From Eleusine coracana subsp. coracana (taxonomy: Eukaryota; Streptophyta; Magnoliopsida; Poales; Poaceae): DNA of 64,000 nucleotides. Shown here in pieces: positions 1 through 11,056 of the stretch. The notes beneath the pieces were generated by a model, which worked only from the letters and a program-made list of their open reading frames with translations, had not been told where the DNA came from and made no database searches. The first letter of the stretch is position 1, and each line of letters opens with the position of its first letter. The stretch covers positions 50,915,511 through 50,979,510 of the forward strand of contig CM064424.1 in assembly GCA_032690845.1 (NCBI GenBank), in the 5' to 3' direction. A program made the translations under genes and the position numbers.

Positions 1-1636
1 GTGCAAGTACAACTGCAGCTAGCTCTAAATCATGAGTTGGATAGTGCTCTTCATGCTTCCTTAACTATCGAGATGCATAGGCTATGACACGACCTTCTTG
101 CATGAGTACACATCCAAGTCCTATCCCAGACGCATCACAATATACGTCGAATGGCTTGGTGATGTCGGGTTGAGCCAGTACTGGGGCAGCTGTCAATAAT
201 TTCTTCAATGCTTGAAATGCTTCTTCACATTTGCTGTTCTAATTAAACTTTTTCTCCTTTTTCAGCAGCTCCGTGATGGGTTTGGTCAGCCGAGAAAAAT
301 TTGGTATGAACCTACGATAATATCCGGCTAGCCCGAGGAAATTGCGTACTTGGTGAACTGTCTTTGGTGGCTTCCAATCTAGCACGTCTTGAACCTTGCT
401 AGGGTCTACCGAGATTCCTTCTGCAGAGACTATGTGACCAAGGAATGGCACACGATCCAACCAAAATTCACACTTGCTGAATTTTGCATACAACTTGTGA
501 TCTCGTAAATGTTGAAGAACAATGCGAAGATGTTCAACATGCTCTTCCTTGGACTTAGAATAGACGAGGATGTCGTCAATGAATACTACCACAAATTTGT
601 CCAACTCTGATATGAATACCGAATTCATGAGATACATGAAATGAGCTGGGGCATTTGTCAATCCGAATGACATTACTAGATACTCGAATAATCCGTATCT
701 AGTAGAAAAGGCGGTCTTCGGAATATCTTTTGCTTCTATTTTGAATTGATGATAACCCGAACAGAGGTCAATTTTTGAAAATACCTTAGCACCAACTAAT
801 TGATTAGAAAGGATATCAATTTGTGGTAATTGGTATTTATTCTTAATGGTAACTTCGTTGAGAGGTCGATAATCAACAACGAGACGCAGAGATTTGTCCT
901 TCTTCTTCACAAAAATAGCAGGGCAGCCCCAAGGTGAAGTGCTTGGGCGAATGAATCCGTTATCCAATAACTCATTCAACTGCTTTTTCAATTTGGCCAA
1001 CTCATTCGGGGCCATCTTATAGGGTCGACGAGATATCGGAGAAGTTCCTGGCTGTAGCTCTATCTTAAATTCCACTTCATGGTTAGGTGGTAGGCCAGAG
1101 ATATCTTCGGGGAATACGTCCGGATACTCGCAAACAACAGGGATGTTCTCGAGCGACTGCCCTTCCAAGTGATGGACAATCAAGGCTTTCGATGAATTGG
1201 TGTTTAGAGAAAATATGTCCTTTAGATGCAAAGGGGAGTTGATGTGAACGATACAGGGCTCGATGTCTAGCATGGCTCTATGGGTTTTCTTCCAGAACAT
1301 GCCCAAAATCAAATCAATTCCCTGGTGGCTAAGCATGATAAAATCCGTGGGGTAGATGTTCTTGTTTATTTCCAGAGGGGCTTTGCATACTATTTGATTG
1401 GCACTAATTTGCCTAGCGGGGAAACGAATTGTGTAGCATCTTTCTATAGTCTGGGGTTGAAGATTAAGTTTTTGCACACATGCTTGGCTAATGAAATTAT
1501 GCGTAGCCCCAGAATAAAAAAGTGCAAGGACAGGCTGGCGATAGAGCAAGAGCGTACCAGTCAGCACAGGTTCGCCCTGAGGGATATCTTCCGCATTGGT
1601 GTAGTTCACTTGGGCACCATGTGATGGTGCATTCAC
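1..1636 (-). pseudogene. pol: pol of element A (protease, RT, start of RNase H), broken
   Basis: Minus-strand Pol. The open stretch 239-1636 begins in frame downstream of gag. An aspartic-protease region near residue 40 reads [13 protein letters not shown], where the catalytic Asp of the usual DSGAT is Tyr (codon at 1514-1516). RT follows with VVDYRPLN, the DLCSGYHQ block and the catalytic [16 protein letters not shown] at 239-241 replaces the Trp codon seen at this place in element B, and RNase H coding continues in frame to base 1. The family copies element RNA into DNA in cytoplasmic virus-like particles. Loss of the protease Asp and the stop argue this copy is dead. Integrase and chromodomain lie beyond the window. 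Confidence 0.88.
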
Positions 1637-1645
1637 ATTCCTGCT

Positions 1646-2746
1646 CTATTTCTGACGCTGGTTGTTGTTGTTGTTGTTGCGCCTTGGTGCAGTGCAGTTC
1701 TTTGCAAAGTGGCCGGTACGACCACAATTGTAGCAAGGGTAGTTGCCTCCACGATCAGCAGGCAGTGGGGCACGAGCACTCGGGTTCCCTTGTTGCTGAT
1801 ATGATACACGGTACTGAGTGTTCTGCTGTTGATAAGGTGCACGAGGTGGGAAGTTCTGCTGCTGTGGTGATCTCGAGTAGTTCGGGCCAAATCGATGCTG
1901 AAACTGTTGCTGCGGTGCTGCCTGGAAATGTTGTCCGGTGGGTGAAGTATATATCAGGCGATACTTCGCCTGTGGGGTAGCAGAGGCAGTAGCAGGGGCC
2001 TTTCTCTTATGGTCTTCTTCTTCAACTTGGCGCATAGCGCCTTCCTGGACAATAGCAGCATTGAGCAGATCATTGTATGTGTCAGTCGTCTGCCAAGTCA
2101 GACGTTCCTTGAGCGTGGCATTCATCCCACGTAAGAATGTGTATCTCTTCTTTTCCTCAGTATCAACATACTCAGTGGCGTACTGAGCAAGATGATTGAA
2201 AGCTTCAGAATATTGGAGGACATTCCTCCCTCCTTGTTTTAGATCCATAAATTCCTGGAACTTTCTCTGCATGAGACCAGCGGGGATGAAATGAGCACGA
2301 AAAGCAGCTTTGAAGTCATTCTATTCCATGCGGTGTCCAGCGGGCAGAGAAGCTTCATAGTTGGCCCACCAGGCACTAGCAGAGCCATGGAGTTGTTGGG
2401 CGGCAAATAGCACCTTCTGGTGCTCGGTGCACTCCAGCAGACCGAATTTAGACTCGGTCTGGCGCAACCAGTGGTCGGCGTCCAGCGGTTCTCTAGCACG
2501 CTCGAAGGTGGGTGGGTGGGTACCCAGGAATTCTAAGTAAGTGCTCTAACGGGGCTGGTTGTTGTGGTTGTTGTGGTTATCTCCACGTCTAGCCAGGTGA
2601 GTCGTGATGTCGACCAACCGATGGAGCAGCTCGGAGTCATTCTGCTGCCTGTTGAGTGCAGTGGCCAGGACTTCAGCTAATGAAGGCTCAGCATTCGCTC
2701 CTTGCTGAGAGCTCTCAGGATCTTCCTGGTTCCGAGTATGCACCAT
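1646..2746 (-). pseudogene. gag: gag of element A
   Basis: Starts at ATG 2744-2746 (MVHTRNQEDPESSQQG...), the same start context as gag of element B. The C-terminal part (1646-2272) holds the capsid-like FQEFMDLKQGG/ATEYVDTEEKKRYTFLRGM block and one zinc knuckle CYNCGRTGHFAKNC (CX2CX4HX4C, intact), then a Q/N-rich tail. The middle (about 2273-2545) is broken by stops and a frame change. A TAG at 1646-1648 separates it from pol in the same frame. In B the equivalent joint is open, so Gag-Pol was probably one ORF. Gag would form the particle and bind genomic RNA. The bases just before the ATG end in TTGCAGC, resembling a 3' splice site. Confidence 0.85.
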
Positions 2747-3033
2747 GCTGCAATTTATACGGTTGCACATTAGTTAGTTCTCATAATATTCCATAAAATC
2801 ATATGCGCAAAAATATAAATTTGCAAGTGGTACGGTAAAATCTCAGAATGACAACCATCTCCATTGATTCAATTTAGTCTACATGGCTATTAAAGGACAT
2901 CATCACACGGTTCCTTGGATATATGTGCCGTCGCCTAGTTACGGTATTGCGGACACAATATGCAAGATTCACACTCCTACATCGAACTAGGGATGCATAT
3001 ACTACACGACCGTACACAGGGGCAGCGAATCAT

Positions 3034-3906
3034 CTACTCCTGGCCTAAGTCTTCCGGCTGTTCTGGTTCTTCCTGTTCCATAAGCTCTCCTGATTCCTCC
3101 AGATCCATCATTTCCTCATCATCAACACCGGCAGGTGCCATCTCCACATAGTCTTGTTCTCCATACTCTATGAAGATCTCATCCCAATTCCCTTCAATAG
3201 GAAGATGGGCAGCCTTGAATGCGTTCAAGTCATCTTGAGCCTCAATCATGTCATGCTCAAAATCTGCTGCATCCTGCAAGGCTTGGTCACGTTCTTCTAG
3301 AATCGCATCCATCTCTTCATTCTTGGCTTGGATTTGCTGGTTCAGTTCTGCAATTTCTTCATCTTTAGCTTGTTTTTCGATCTCAGAAAGTCGTAGTGCA
3401 GAATGGAACGCATTCAATCGCCGGCACAAGTTTGTGCACAAAGCGAACATGGACAAACCATAATACTCTATTATGGGCAGCATAGGATCATGGTGGCGGT
3501 GGTTTGGATCAAAGATGAAATCTAAACGCCTCATCCATTCGAAATCCATCACATCATTAATGGGTAGCAAGGCAACGGGTGTTCCAGTAACATCATGCTT
3601 GTGGTCTTCACAGAACCGAGTAAGTGCCTTGAATGCAGCTACATTCCAGGTGGAAGGCAGATCTGTCCCGGTGATGCTAAGGGTCCACGATTCCCAGGCG
3701 GGGATGACGGAGTAGTTGGCGGGAACCGCCACATGGATGACACATGAGGGGACTCCATGCTCCTGGAATTCCTTGCCAACATAGGTGGGAGGAATAGAAT
3801 ATCCGAATCTCTGGAGAACTCTCCAAAACAGGTGAATCATCCCTGTGAACTCCAGGCCATCGGTAATTTCCCAACCTTGTGGTGGTTGTTCATTGTTTTC
3901 AGCCAT
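3034..3906 (-). CDS. orf0a, extra ORF upstream of gag (element A)
   Basis: An intact 290-codon ORF starting at ATG 3904-3906 (MAENNEQPPQGWEITDG). The N-terminal two thirds is a globular-looking region with conserved W, PP-Y-G and VPxxY motifs, a GTPVALLPI block and a YYGLSMF block. Residues about 175-235 are a heptad-like coiled coil rich in E, Q and K (RLSEIEKQAKDEEIAELNQQ), and the last 45 residues are very acidic. A close homolog of equal length is in element B (43403-44275) and a diverged tandem homolog lies just upstream (orf0b). Function unknown. The family appears to be restricted to long-LTR Tekay-like elements. The ATG is directly preceded by TTTGTAG, which looks like a splice acceptor. 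Confidence 0.8.
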   Translation of the reverse strand: MAENNEQPPQGWEITDGLEFTGMIHLFWRVLQRFGYSIPPTYVGKEFQEHGVPSCVIHVAVPANYSVIPAWESWTLSITGTDLPSTWNVAAFKALTRFCEDHKHDVTGTPVALLPINDVMDFEWMRRLDFIFDPNHRHHDPMLPIIEYYGLSMFALCTNLCRRLNAFHSALRLSEIEKQAKDEEIAELNQQIQAKNEEMDAILEERDQALQDAADFEHDMIEAQDDLNAFKAAHLPIEGNWDEIFIEYGEQDYVEMAPAGVDDEEMMDLEESGELMEQEEPEQPEDLGQE

Positions 3907-4160
3907 CTACAAAGAAAGTACTTTGATTGAGTCAATGAGTACGATTAACTTTGTTGCAACAACAATAGCTACTAATGGTACACCCAATGCACAGCGCAAA
4001 TCATCATAGTTTCAATACATGACTCGGAATATGTGGCCCTCGAGTTACAAAAACATCTCACACATCAACCCCAAAATACAACAACCTCGCGTGGTTCGAC
4101 AAAAGTTACCTACCCAACTGATCCTGACTACCGAGACTAGGCTAGTCTACCATTATCCTC

Positions 4161-5078
4161 CTATGTCCTGCCTCGGGCGGGTGCCTCATAGTCTATGTCA
4201 GACTCCTCGTCCATATCCTCCTGCGGGTCCTCCTCCTCCGGTACTGCCGGTGGTGCAAGGGCTGCCTCAAGCTACTGCTGCAGGCCCTGGTTCTCCTGGG
4301 CCAGGGTCTCTAAATCCTCTCCCATAAGCTCCATCTTCTGCTGTGCAGTCGTCAACTGATGCTGCATGTGCTCGTTGTGGTTGGCGCGCTGCTGCATAAT
4401 CACGCCACGTCTGTCAACCTCCTGCGCGAGGGTGTCGCGCTGTCCCGTCACCTCAGTAACACGAGTCTCACTCGCCTCAAGAGCAGTGGTCAGTCACTGA
4501 ATCTCTCTCTACTGTGCGTCAACCTGTGTCTGCAGGTCATTCCTCTGAACCCAGACCTGCTCGGCCTCAGCCAGTATGATACTGCTGTGGCTGCTAGCCT
4601 CCCCATCCAAGTTGAGGAGGTACTCGGAGTAGTAGGACACACGGTGGTACCCTGTGTGGTACGTCGGGTAGTCGTCGTGGCCAATGCGCCTCACGCGCCT
4701 CTGCCAGACCGGGTTGGCCTGGTGCCAGATGGGGATCATCTCAAACGGGGTCCCAGAGAGCGCTGCTGTGTGGCGCCCGCAGAAGTGGGTGAGAGCCCTG
4801 TGGGCGACTCTCTCCAAGCCCTCACGGAGGCTCCCACAAGTCGCCGTGCTCTCCATACCCGCCATGTCGAGGTTGCGCGGGTGTGTGGGCACGCTGATGT
4901 GCACCTCAGCAAGAGCCATGCTGTGATGACAGACCTCACGGCCCTTGTAAGAGGGCGGCTCGTCATAGCCCAACAAGCGTAAGAGATCCCACAATAGTGT
5001 AGGAAAGCCACGGTGGTGGAGTCCGGTGGTGTAGCGCCACCCGTCGTGCGAAAGCTCCTCAAAGCCGTGGTCACCCAT
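4161..5078 (-). pseudogene. orf0b, diverged tandem homolog of orf0a
   Basis: About 305 codons from ATG 5076-5078 (MGDHGFEELSHDGWRYTTGL) to TAG at 4161-4163. The order of features mirrors orf0a: GW...GL near the N-terminus, LLGYDEPPSYKGRE (compare FGYSIPPTYVGKE), an FCGRH...GTPFEMIPI block, a YYSEYL block, a Q/E-rich coiled coil and an acidic tail. At least three in-frame stops break it: two near 4490-4510 and one CAG-to-TAG-like stop near 4275. Identity to orf0a is low, so the duplication is old or one copy was acquired. Element B has no equivalent between orf0 and its primer site. The ATG follows a TTCCAG acceptor-like sequence. Function unknown. Confidence 0.7.
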
Positions 5079-5985
5079 CTGGAACATAAACCCAATGGTG
5101 AGTACAATGTTCCATGAGTAACAATGCATTTCATATATAGTGCTATGAAATACAGAAACAAAGTTTTTGTTCACATTTTCTAGCCTCAAGGGTCAATAAT
5201 ACGGCAATGAGTCTCAAAACAAATTCAGTTTCAGATTGACATAGGCTTAATGTTTTGGCTCTACTGGACAGGGGAAAACTGGAAAGATGGTGAAACCTAT
5301 TGGAGATGAAAATAGACTTCTAGGGCTTTCCAGATTGTATTTAAACACCTAAAAATCTGAAGTATAACTTTAGTTATGAATTTTTTAAATTGGTAGCTAA
5401 AAACAGAACAGATTCTTGTTAACCTTGTTTTTCAGAATTTTATGCTTATCATGTTTAGAAAATTTTTATTCAGAGGTTGGTGAGCAAGGAGAGAACCAAA
5501 TTTTAGTTTAGTTATAATGGGATGCATGATGCAAAACCTTCATTTTATTAACCTATCGTTCCTCACAACACAAACCTAACTTGCCGAGACTTAGCGGCAC
5601 GAATATGTGGTGACGACCCGCACTCAACATGTAAGTCATTCTAAAGGTTATACTAACAGCGTCCCGTGATAAGTAACGATCAAATTCAAAAGAAATTATG
5701 AAAAGAAGCACAGTTCTATTAGTAACGATCCATGGAAAAAGGATCGCTCCGTGATAAGTCACGAGCCAACAGTGCCTCGTATCCGCCTACGAGCACAGAC
5801 ACCGATATTACGCGTGTCGGTTAAGCACGCACGTAACTTTGTTTGAAGAAGCCGTAGATGCAAGTAATATAAACAATCATAACCCAGGTTAGTTTTGTCA
5901 CCGCCCTATTATCTACTAGGGGCAATACTAACGTATCCTCACTCGCAACATCGTGGTTTTCAAAAATATGATTTATTTGTTGACG
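5079..5985 (-). other. Untranslated leader of element A
   Basis: About 0.9 kb between the primer site and orf0b with no convincing ORF. It is AT-rich near orf0b and carries hairpin-forming units near 5650-5770 that match, in structure, those of the leader of B. In Ty3-gypsy elements this is where dimerisation and packaging signals are expected; that role is inferred here. Confidence 0.6.
5726..5766 (-). other. Paired hairpins in the leader of element A
   Basis: On the + strand, CGATCC (5726-5731) pairs with GGATCG (5741-5746) across a loop starting ATGGAA. Immediately after it, CGTGA (5750-5754) pairs with TCACG (5759-5763), and the flanking GCTC/GAGC also pairs. The same loop with different but complementary stems occurs three times in the leader of B. 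Confidence 0.6.
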
Positions 5986-5997
5986 GCTCTGATACCA
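5986..5997 (-). other. Primer binding site, tRNA-iMet type (element A)
   Basis: Minus strand TGGTATCAGAGC, the complement of the 3' end of plant initiator Met tRNA, two bases inside the LTR edge at 6000. It fixes the orientation of A and marks 6000-9924 as its 5' LTR. Confidence 0.92.
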
Positions 5998-5999
5998 GC

Positions 6000-8900
6000 T
6001 GTGGCGCCCCTTCTCAAAGGATCGAGGTCCCGACGGTGCTGATAACACAAACACTTGATAATACAACACTGGTTCGAATTTAAGTTGAAAATTACATCAA
6101 TAAGTTCTCAGAGTGCAGTGAATATTACAAGTTCAGAATGTTTTGAAAACAACGGAAGCAAATCGTGATAAGAAGCCACGAGCTCGACGATACAACATAG
6201 TAATGGTTCATGCCCGAAGAACCATCACTCTAGCAACACACATCAATACGACGGCGGTGAGTCGGACTCCCAGTGGGCACTCCAACCCTCAGAGACTTGC
6301 ATGTCCCAGGGCAGCACATTCTCAAGCAATTCTACATCTTCATTACCTGAAATCAATAGTGGCACAAAGCCTGAGTACTAATTACTCAACAAGACTTACC
6401 CGTCGGACTTCTAAGTATGCAATGGCTCTATTAGGTGGCTTGTTGGAAAAGACTCGCACTAAGCAACCTATTAGTTCTATCAAGTTTTAATCGTCAAGTT
6501 AATTGGGTAGAGCAGAATGTAACTTTAGTTGCAACAATAAGATAATAAAGCAATACATAAGTAAGTACAACATAGGAGTCATAAGAGTATTGTCAACTGT
6601 AAGCATCATATTCAATCCCCAAGTACCATGTGCAACTACGTGACAACTCAGTGACCAAGTGGTACTCATTACTACGAGGGCCAGCAATTGCAATCGATTT
6701 ACACCAGCTGGGATAACCCGAGATACACGACACATACGCACCAATTAAGGTCGTATATGGCAACCTTTCGCAAGGATGAAAAACAACTCGGTCCGGGTCC
6801 AGTCTCAGCGAGTGGGCATGCCGTCCTGCCAACAGTACTTCGTGGTATGAACCGCCCACTCCAGCAGCAGAAGGGTCAACGACCACTGTACTAGGTACCG
6901 TCGCCATTGTCGCGTCAATGCTACATCGGTTTACTAGTGCCCATAGACTAGCATGCATTTGGTACTGTTCAATACTTGACCAAGGGGCCGACCACGGACG
7001 GGTCCTAGGTTCGACAAGGCAGGGCTACCGCAGTCAACACCCATGTATTGCTGCAAACCTACACATGCATCTTCCCTGCCCAGTCATATCATCAAAATAA
7101 ACTTCTTTTATAGATCCCGTTCCAGTGGTCAAGTTCATTTCTTAGTAATAATAATACCCAACGAGCCTATTCATTACTAAGCTTAGCATAACAGTACCGA
7201 TACTACCAAGTTCTAATGATAGTGGTATAGGTCATTTGGGTATCATGCAAGGTGGTTCCAATCAACTCCTATGACCTAATGCAACAATAATCACATACAC
7301 TAGTAATATTGAAAACTAGCAACTTTGTAAATGGCGAATGAAAACCAGGGCTTGCCTGGATTGACACTAGTGTTAGCGACTTCAACCTCTTGTTCCTGAG
7401 ACTCAGTCTCCTTCTGGTCCTCTTCGGGCTCCTGGTTGTCATTGCCTATATGGTGACAAAGGTGTTATCGGTATTGTCGTAATACCGTTATATGCAATGA
7501 TATGATACATGCAAGCACATTGTGTTTTGACGTCGATTCATTATTATTATGTTCTCGAAGTCATATGCTTCAATGTTCTCGAAGCCATATGCTTCAAAGA
7601 AACAAATTAGAGTTTCATCATTTTATGTGTGTTAATCATTTATTTAGGGTTGTTATAGTCCTTTAGAATAATTAAGCAAGTAAAATAGTAACCAATTAAT
7701 TCTGATCTTGAGTGATTTATCATGAACAGGGACATAGATGAATTGTATTTTTACCAATTTACAGCCTCTAGATATAATTACTCTAATTACTAGCATTTAT
7801 TAAAGTAAAATAGTGGTATGAGCAATTAATTTAATTTAATTAAGTAAACTTAGGTTTCTGGACTTGTGTAATTTACTGGGCACAGAGACTTGTGTGAGTG
7901 ATTTTTGTGCCAAGTGGCAGGGGCCAATTAGTTATAAAATAATTACTAGAATTAATTTAAGTGAGCACACTAAATAGTTTCCAGAGCCTAAACTTATTCA
8001 CATTTTGCCAAACCAAAATTTATGGTGATAGATAATTATGTATTTATTAAGCATGCCAAAAATCAAGATTTAATTTCATTCCTAGAATTCCTAGTGAATT
8101 AATTTGTGTTTTCACAATTTAATGAATTAACAAAAATACATGAAGAGAGGCTAAGATTTATCATTTTACTAAAATAGAGCTCTTCAAGGTGAACCTAACA
8201 AATTTTGTTTGGGCTTCATTGGAGTTAAATTTGATTTACTAGTAGTTTTCAAAGTTTTTAGCATTTTCTAGCAATTTCTGGACATATTTCTGGTTTAAGG
8301 GGTTTCCCCGTCGGAGCCACGTGGGTGCCAGGTCGGATCCACGTGGTGGCCATGTAGGCGCCAGGAGGACGGCCAGTAGGCACGTCAGAGCGGGGTGGCG
8401 CGCGGTCGGACGGCTCACTGCCGGCGGCTGCGCGGGGTGAAAGCTTGCCGCGGGACTAAAATCATGATGCGTACATCGAGGTGAACATGTTAGGGAAGTT
8501 TACGAGGACAGAGGCTCACCAGAAGGTGGTCGTCGGCGAGAAGCGGTGGAGAGGTTGTCTTCGGCGAGGTCGCGCTTCGCCTCTAGAGCAGGAAATCAGT
8601 CAGGGTTTGCTCTTATAGCTTCACGGCGACTCGGAGAGGCTCGGCATCAAGTCGACGTGCTTCGGGGAGGAGCGGGAGGTAGTGCTCGTCGGTGAGGCGG
8701 CCCGGTTTCGGCGGAGCAGGGGCAGTGGCCAGGGAATGGTGATTTCCAGTGACTTGAGTGGAGGAAACAAAGGAGAAATGGGTCAGGGAGATGCGTGGAC
8801 GAGTTGCGCACGCGCGAGAGGTGGAACAAGGGGACGAGGCTTACCAGAGACCGAGAATTTGGTACAGCGGCGGAGGAGCTCGCCGGAGTGATGTGTTTTG

Positions 8901-9924
8901 GTTTTATTCAAATTGGCTCGAGCTCACGTGGAGATTGACCGAGCGATGAACGGGGAAAGCAGAAGGGTAGTTGTGCATAGCTGCTAATGGTTACGGCTTG
9001 GCACGGGAGGTAGCGGGAGTAGTGGCAATGCAAGCTTGATCTTGGTGCGGTATGGAGGGGAGAAGCAGAGCGCAGAGAGCAAAATTGAGAGAGAGAGAGA
9101 AGAGTGAGCGGGAGAGTGAGTGGGTTCGGGAGTGCTTTGCTATCGCGCGGAGGGAAAGAAGCAAGTGGGTAAGCGAGAATGGAAGAAACGGCGGGAGTTG
9201 AATGCTTGCCGCGCGGCTCAGTGGAGTGCAGAGAGGAGAAGGGGAAGCGGAGTCCGTTTGGCGAGCGCGTGGCCGATGGCAGCGGGATGGGACAAGGTGG
9301 AGGCAGAGAGGGGTCAATGGCGGCTGTAGCTCGCGGGGTCCCGAGGTGGGGTGAAAGCAGCCCGGGTGGTGCGCCGGTGACGGGGCTCTGCTCCTGCTGC
9401 GCCAACAGGGGGGGGGGGGGGGAGAAGAAAAAGGATTTTGCGCTGCACCCCCTGGAGTTTTAGATTTCTTACAAACTAGTCCCTGGTCAAAGCTGGTTTT
9501 TAATAAATCAAAATAAAATAGCTAGGGATTTCCTAAATTAGTGAAAATTGGTGGGCTGGCTATTTAAATGGTGGGAAACACTTTGGTAAATTTTATTTGA
9601 AATTTCCATAAACATATTTTTAGATTTTATTAAATGCATTAATTAGTTACTTAAGAATCAATTAATTAATTAAGGGTCTTGCCAAGCAGATAAAATGCCC
9701 AATAAATTCCTAATATTCTATTTTATCATTACCAAACTGATGATCAATTTATTTGGCATGAGTTGTATTGAAATTTTTGAATTGCTTCAATAACTTGGTT
9801 GCAGGGTTTTTATTTCCCTAGAATTAATTAAAAACGGAGTGAGTCTTATTGTTTCATGCTATGTTGTTCATGATCTAAGCTCTTCATGTTGGTTAAATGA
9901 AAGTGAGACACCTAGGGTGTCACA
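6000..9924 (-). repeat. LTR of element A (3925 bp)
   Basis: Bounded by TGTGACACC (minus strand, at 9924) and GGCGCCACA (at 6000), so ends are TG...CA with short inverted repeats. The outer edge is abutted by a purine tract and 3' UTR of another copy (9925-10022). The body is AT-rich except for a GC-rich block at about 8300-9420 that ends in a long G run (about 9407-9421). Short ORFs in this block have no recognisable domain. A 24-bp unit is tandemly duplicated at 7549-7596. Confidence 0.9.
7549..7596. repeat. 24-bp tandem duplication inside LTR A
   Basis: Two adjacent 24-bp copies (7549-7572, 7573-7596) differ at one base. The related LTR of element B has a single copy, so this is a local slippage-type duplication. 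Confidence 0.85.
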
Positions 9925-10385
9925 GCCCTCCCTCCTTAAAGAAATCTTGTCCCGAGATTATGAATCAAGGCAAACTAGAGGGAAGTGCGGTGGTTAAAAC
10001 ATACCTGTGTATGATGACCAAAATTTAAATGGTGGGAAACACTTTGGTAAATTTTATTTGAAATTTCCATAAACATATTTTTAGATTTTATTAAATGCAT
10101 TAATTAGTTACTTAAGAATCAATTAATTAATTAAGGGTCTTGCCAAGCAGATAAAATGCCCAATAAATTCCTAATATTCTATTTTATCATTACCAAACTG
10201 ATGATCAATTTATTTGGCATGAGTTGTATTGAAATTTTTGAATTGTTTCAATAACTTGGTTGCAGGGTTTTTATTTCCCTAGAATTAATTAAAAAGGGAG
10301 TGAGTCTTATTATTTCATGCTATGTTGTTCTTGATCTAAGCTCTTCATGTTGGTTAAATGAAAGTGAGACACCTGGGGTGTCACA
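9925..10385 (-). mobile_element. Stub of a tandem Tekay copy (3' UTR, PPT and 363-bp LTR start)
   Basis: 10023-10385 repeats 9562-9924 base for base in length (363 bp), with about five substitutions, and is the first part of a second LTR. Between the two, 9925-10022 matches the 3' UTR and polypurine tract that lie next to the 3' LTR in element B (CCCGAGATT motif, then a C/T run before the LTR on the + strand). So two elements once shared the LTR 6000-9924, and the upstream one lost nearly everything between its LTR start and its last 100 bases. The flank ATCCC after 10385 would be the target-site side in element C. Confidence 0.8.
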
Positions 10386-11050
10386 ATCCCAAGCATATCC
10401 CGATGCCGGGTCGATACCCGCTAGTGCATGCTGCTACAATGAAGGAGCTAAAGTTCAACAAAGTACTCATTGATGGAGGAAGCAGTTTGGACTTAATCTT
10501 CACCAAGACTCTTAAAGAGCTCGGTCTGTCGGTCAATGATCTTCAGCCGAGTTCTTCACCTTTTAATGGGATTGTGCCTGGCAAGACTTCAGTTCCTATT
10601 GGATAGATCAGTCTACCAGTCACCTTTGGCACTCGTGAAAACTTCAGGACCGAGCGCATTCTTTTCCAAGTGGTGGATTTCGACTCGGCATATCATGCTA
10701 TCATCGGTCGACCGGCGATGGCTAAATTCATGGCTGTCCCGCATTATTCATATCTCACCCTCAAGATGTCAGGCCTGAATGGAATAATCTCCCTCCACTC
10801 TCATCTTCGGAATTCTTTCAATTGCGATGTGCAGAGTTGTGAGACGGCCAATAAACAATTGATGTTGTCCAACCAGAAGGAGATCCAGAAGGCAGTCGGC
10901 ATGGAGGAGCAGACTAGAGCGGTGGTTCCAACGAAAAAGCCCACCAAAGAAAAGATTCAGACCGATGATATCCAAACAAAGGAAATCATGCTCGATCCTG
11001 AGGACCCCGATAAGGTAACTTATGCTGGGGCCAACCTCGATGAGAAATAG
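10386..11050 (+). pseudogene. pol: Protease and linker of element C pol
   Basis: Reading through from the junction with A gives HIPMPGRYPLVHAATM, then KVLIDGGSSLDLIF, the Tat-type aspartic protease with catalytic D-G-G. A TAG at 10604-10606 interrupts the protease where related elements usually have Gln. The frame resumes as FDSAYHAIIGRP (the second protease hallmark, usually YNAILGRP) and a charged linker to a second TAG at 11048-11050, before the RT. Protease would release mature Gag and Pol proteins in the particle. All pieces are in one frame, so decay is by point mutation. Confidence 0.82.
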
Positions 11051-11056
11051 GAACTC

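Larger units (their letters stand above)
1..9924 (-). mobile_element. Element A: Tekay/Del-type Ty3-gypsy retrotransposon, partial
   Basis: Reading the minus strand: LTR (6000-9924), tRNA-iMet primer site, leader, orf0b, orf0a, gag, then pol running off the left window edge. Order PR-RT and close similarity to element B, which carries an integrase C-terminal chromodomain, place it in the chromovirus Tekay/Del group. Long (3.9 kb) LTRs and an extra ORF before gag are, as I recall, features of rice RIRE3/RIRE8-like elements. The 3' LTR lies outside the window. Several nonsense codons make it non-autonomous. It lies inside a Tat element (C) whose pol resumes at 10386. Lineage call is by motif, not by search. 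Confidence 0.85.

Noticed and set aside
1522..1980. 152-codon plus-strand ORF with Cys run
   Set aside because: Antisense of the Gag poly-Asn and zinc-knuckle region of A.
4359..4982. 207-codon plus-strand ORF
   Set aside because: It is the antisense shadow of orf0b, whose minus-strand frame shows clear similarity to orf0a.
8647..9463. Cluster of short ORFs on both strands in the GC-rich part of LTR A
   Set aside because: Overlapping ORFs in all frames with no similarity to known proteins reflect base composition, not genes.
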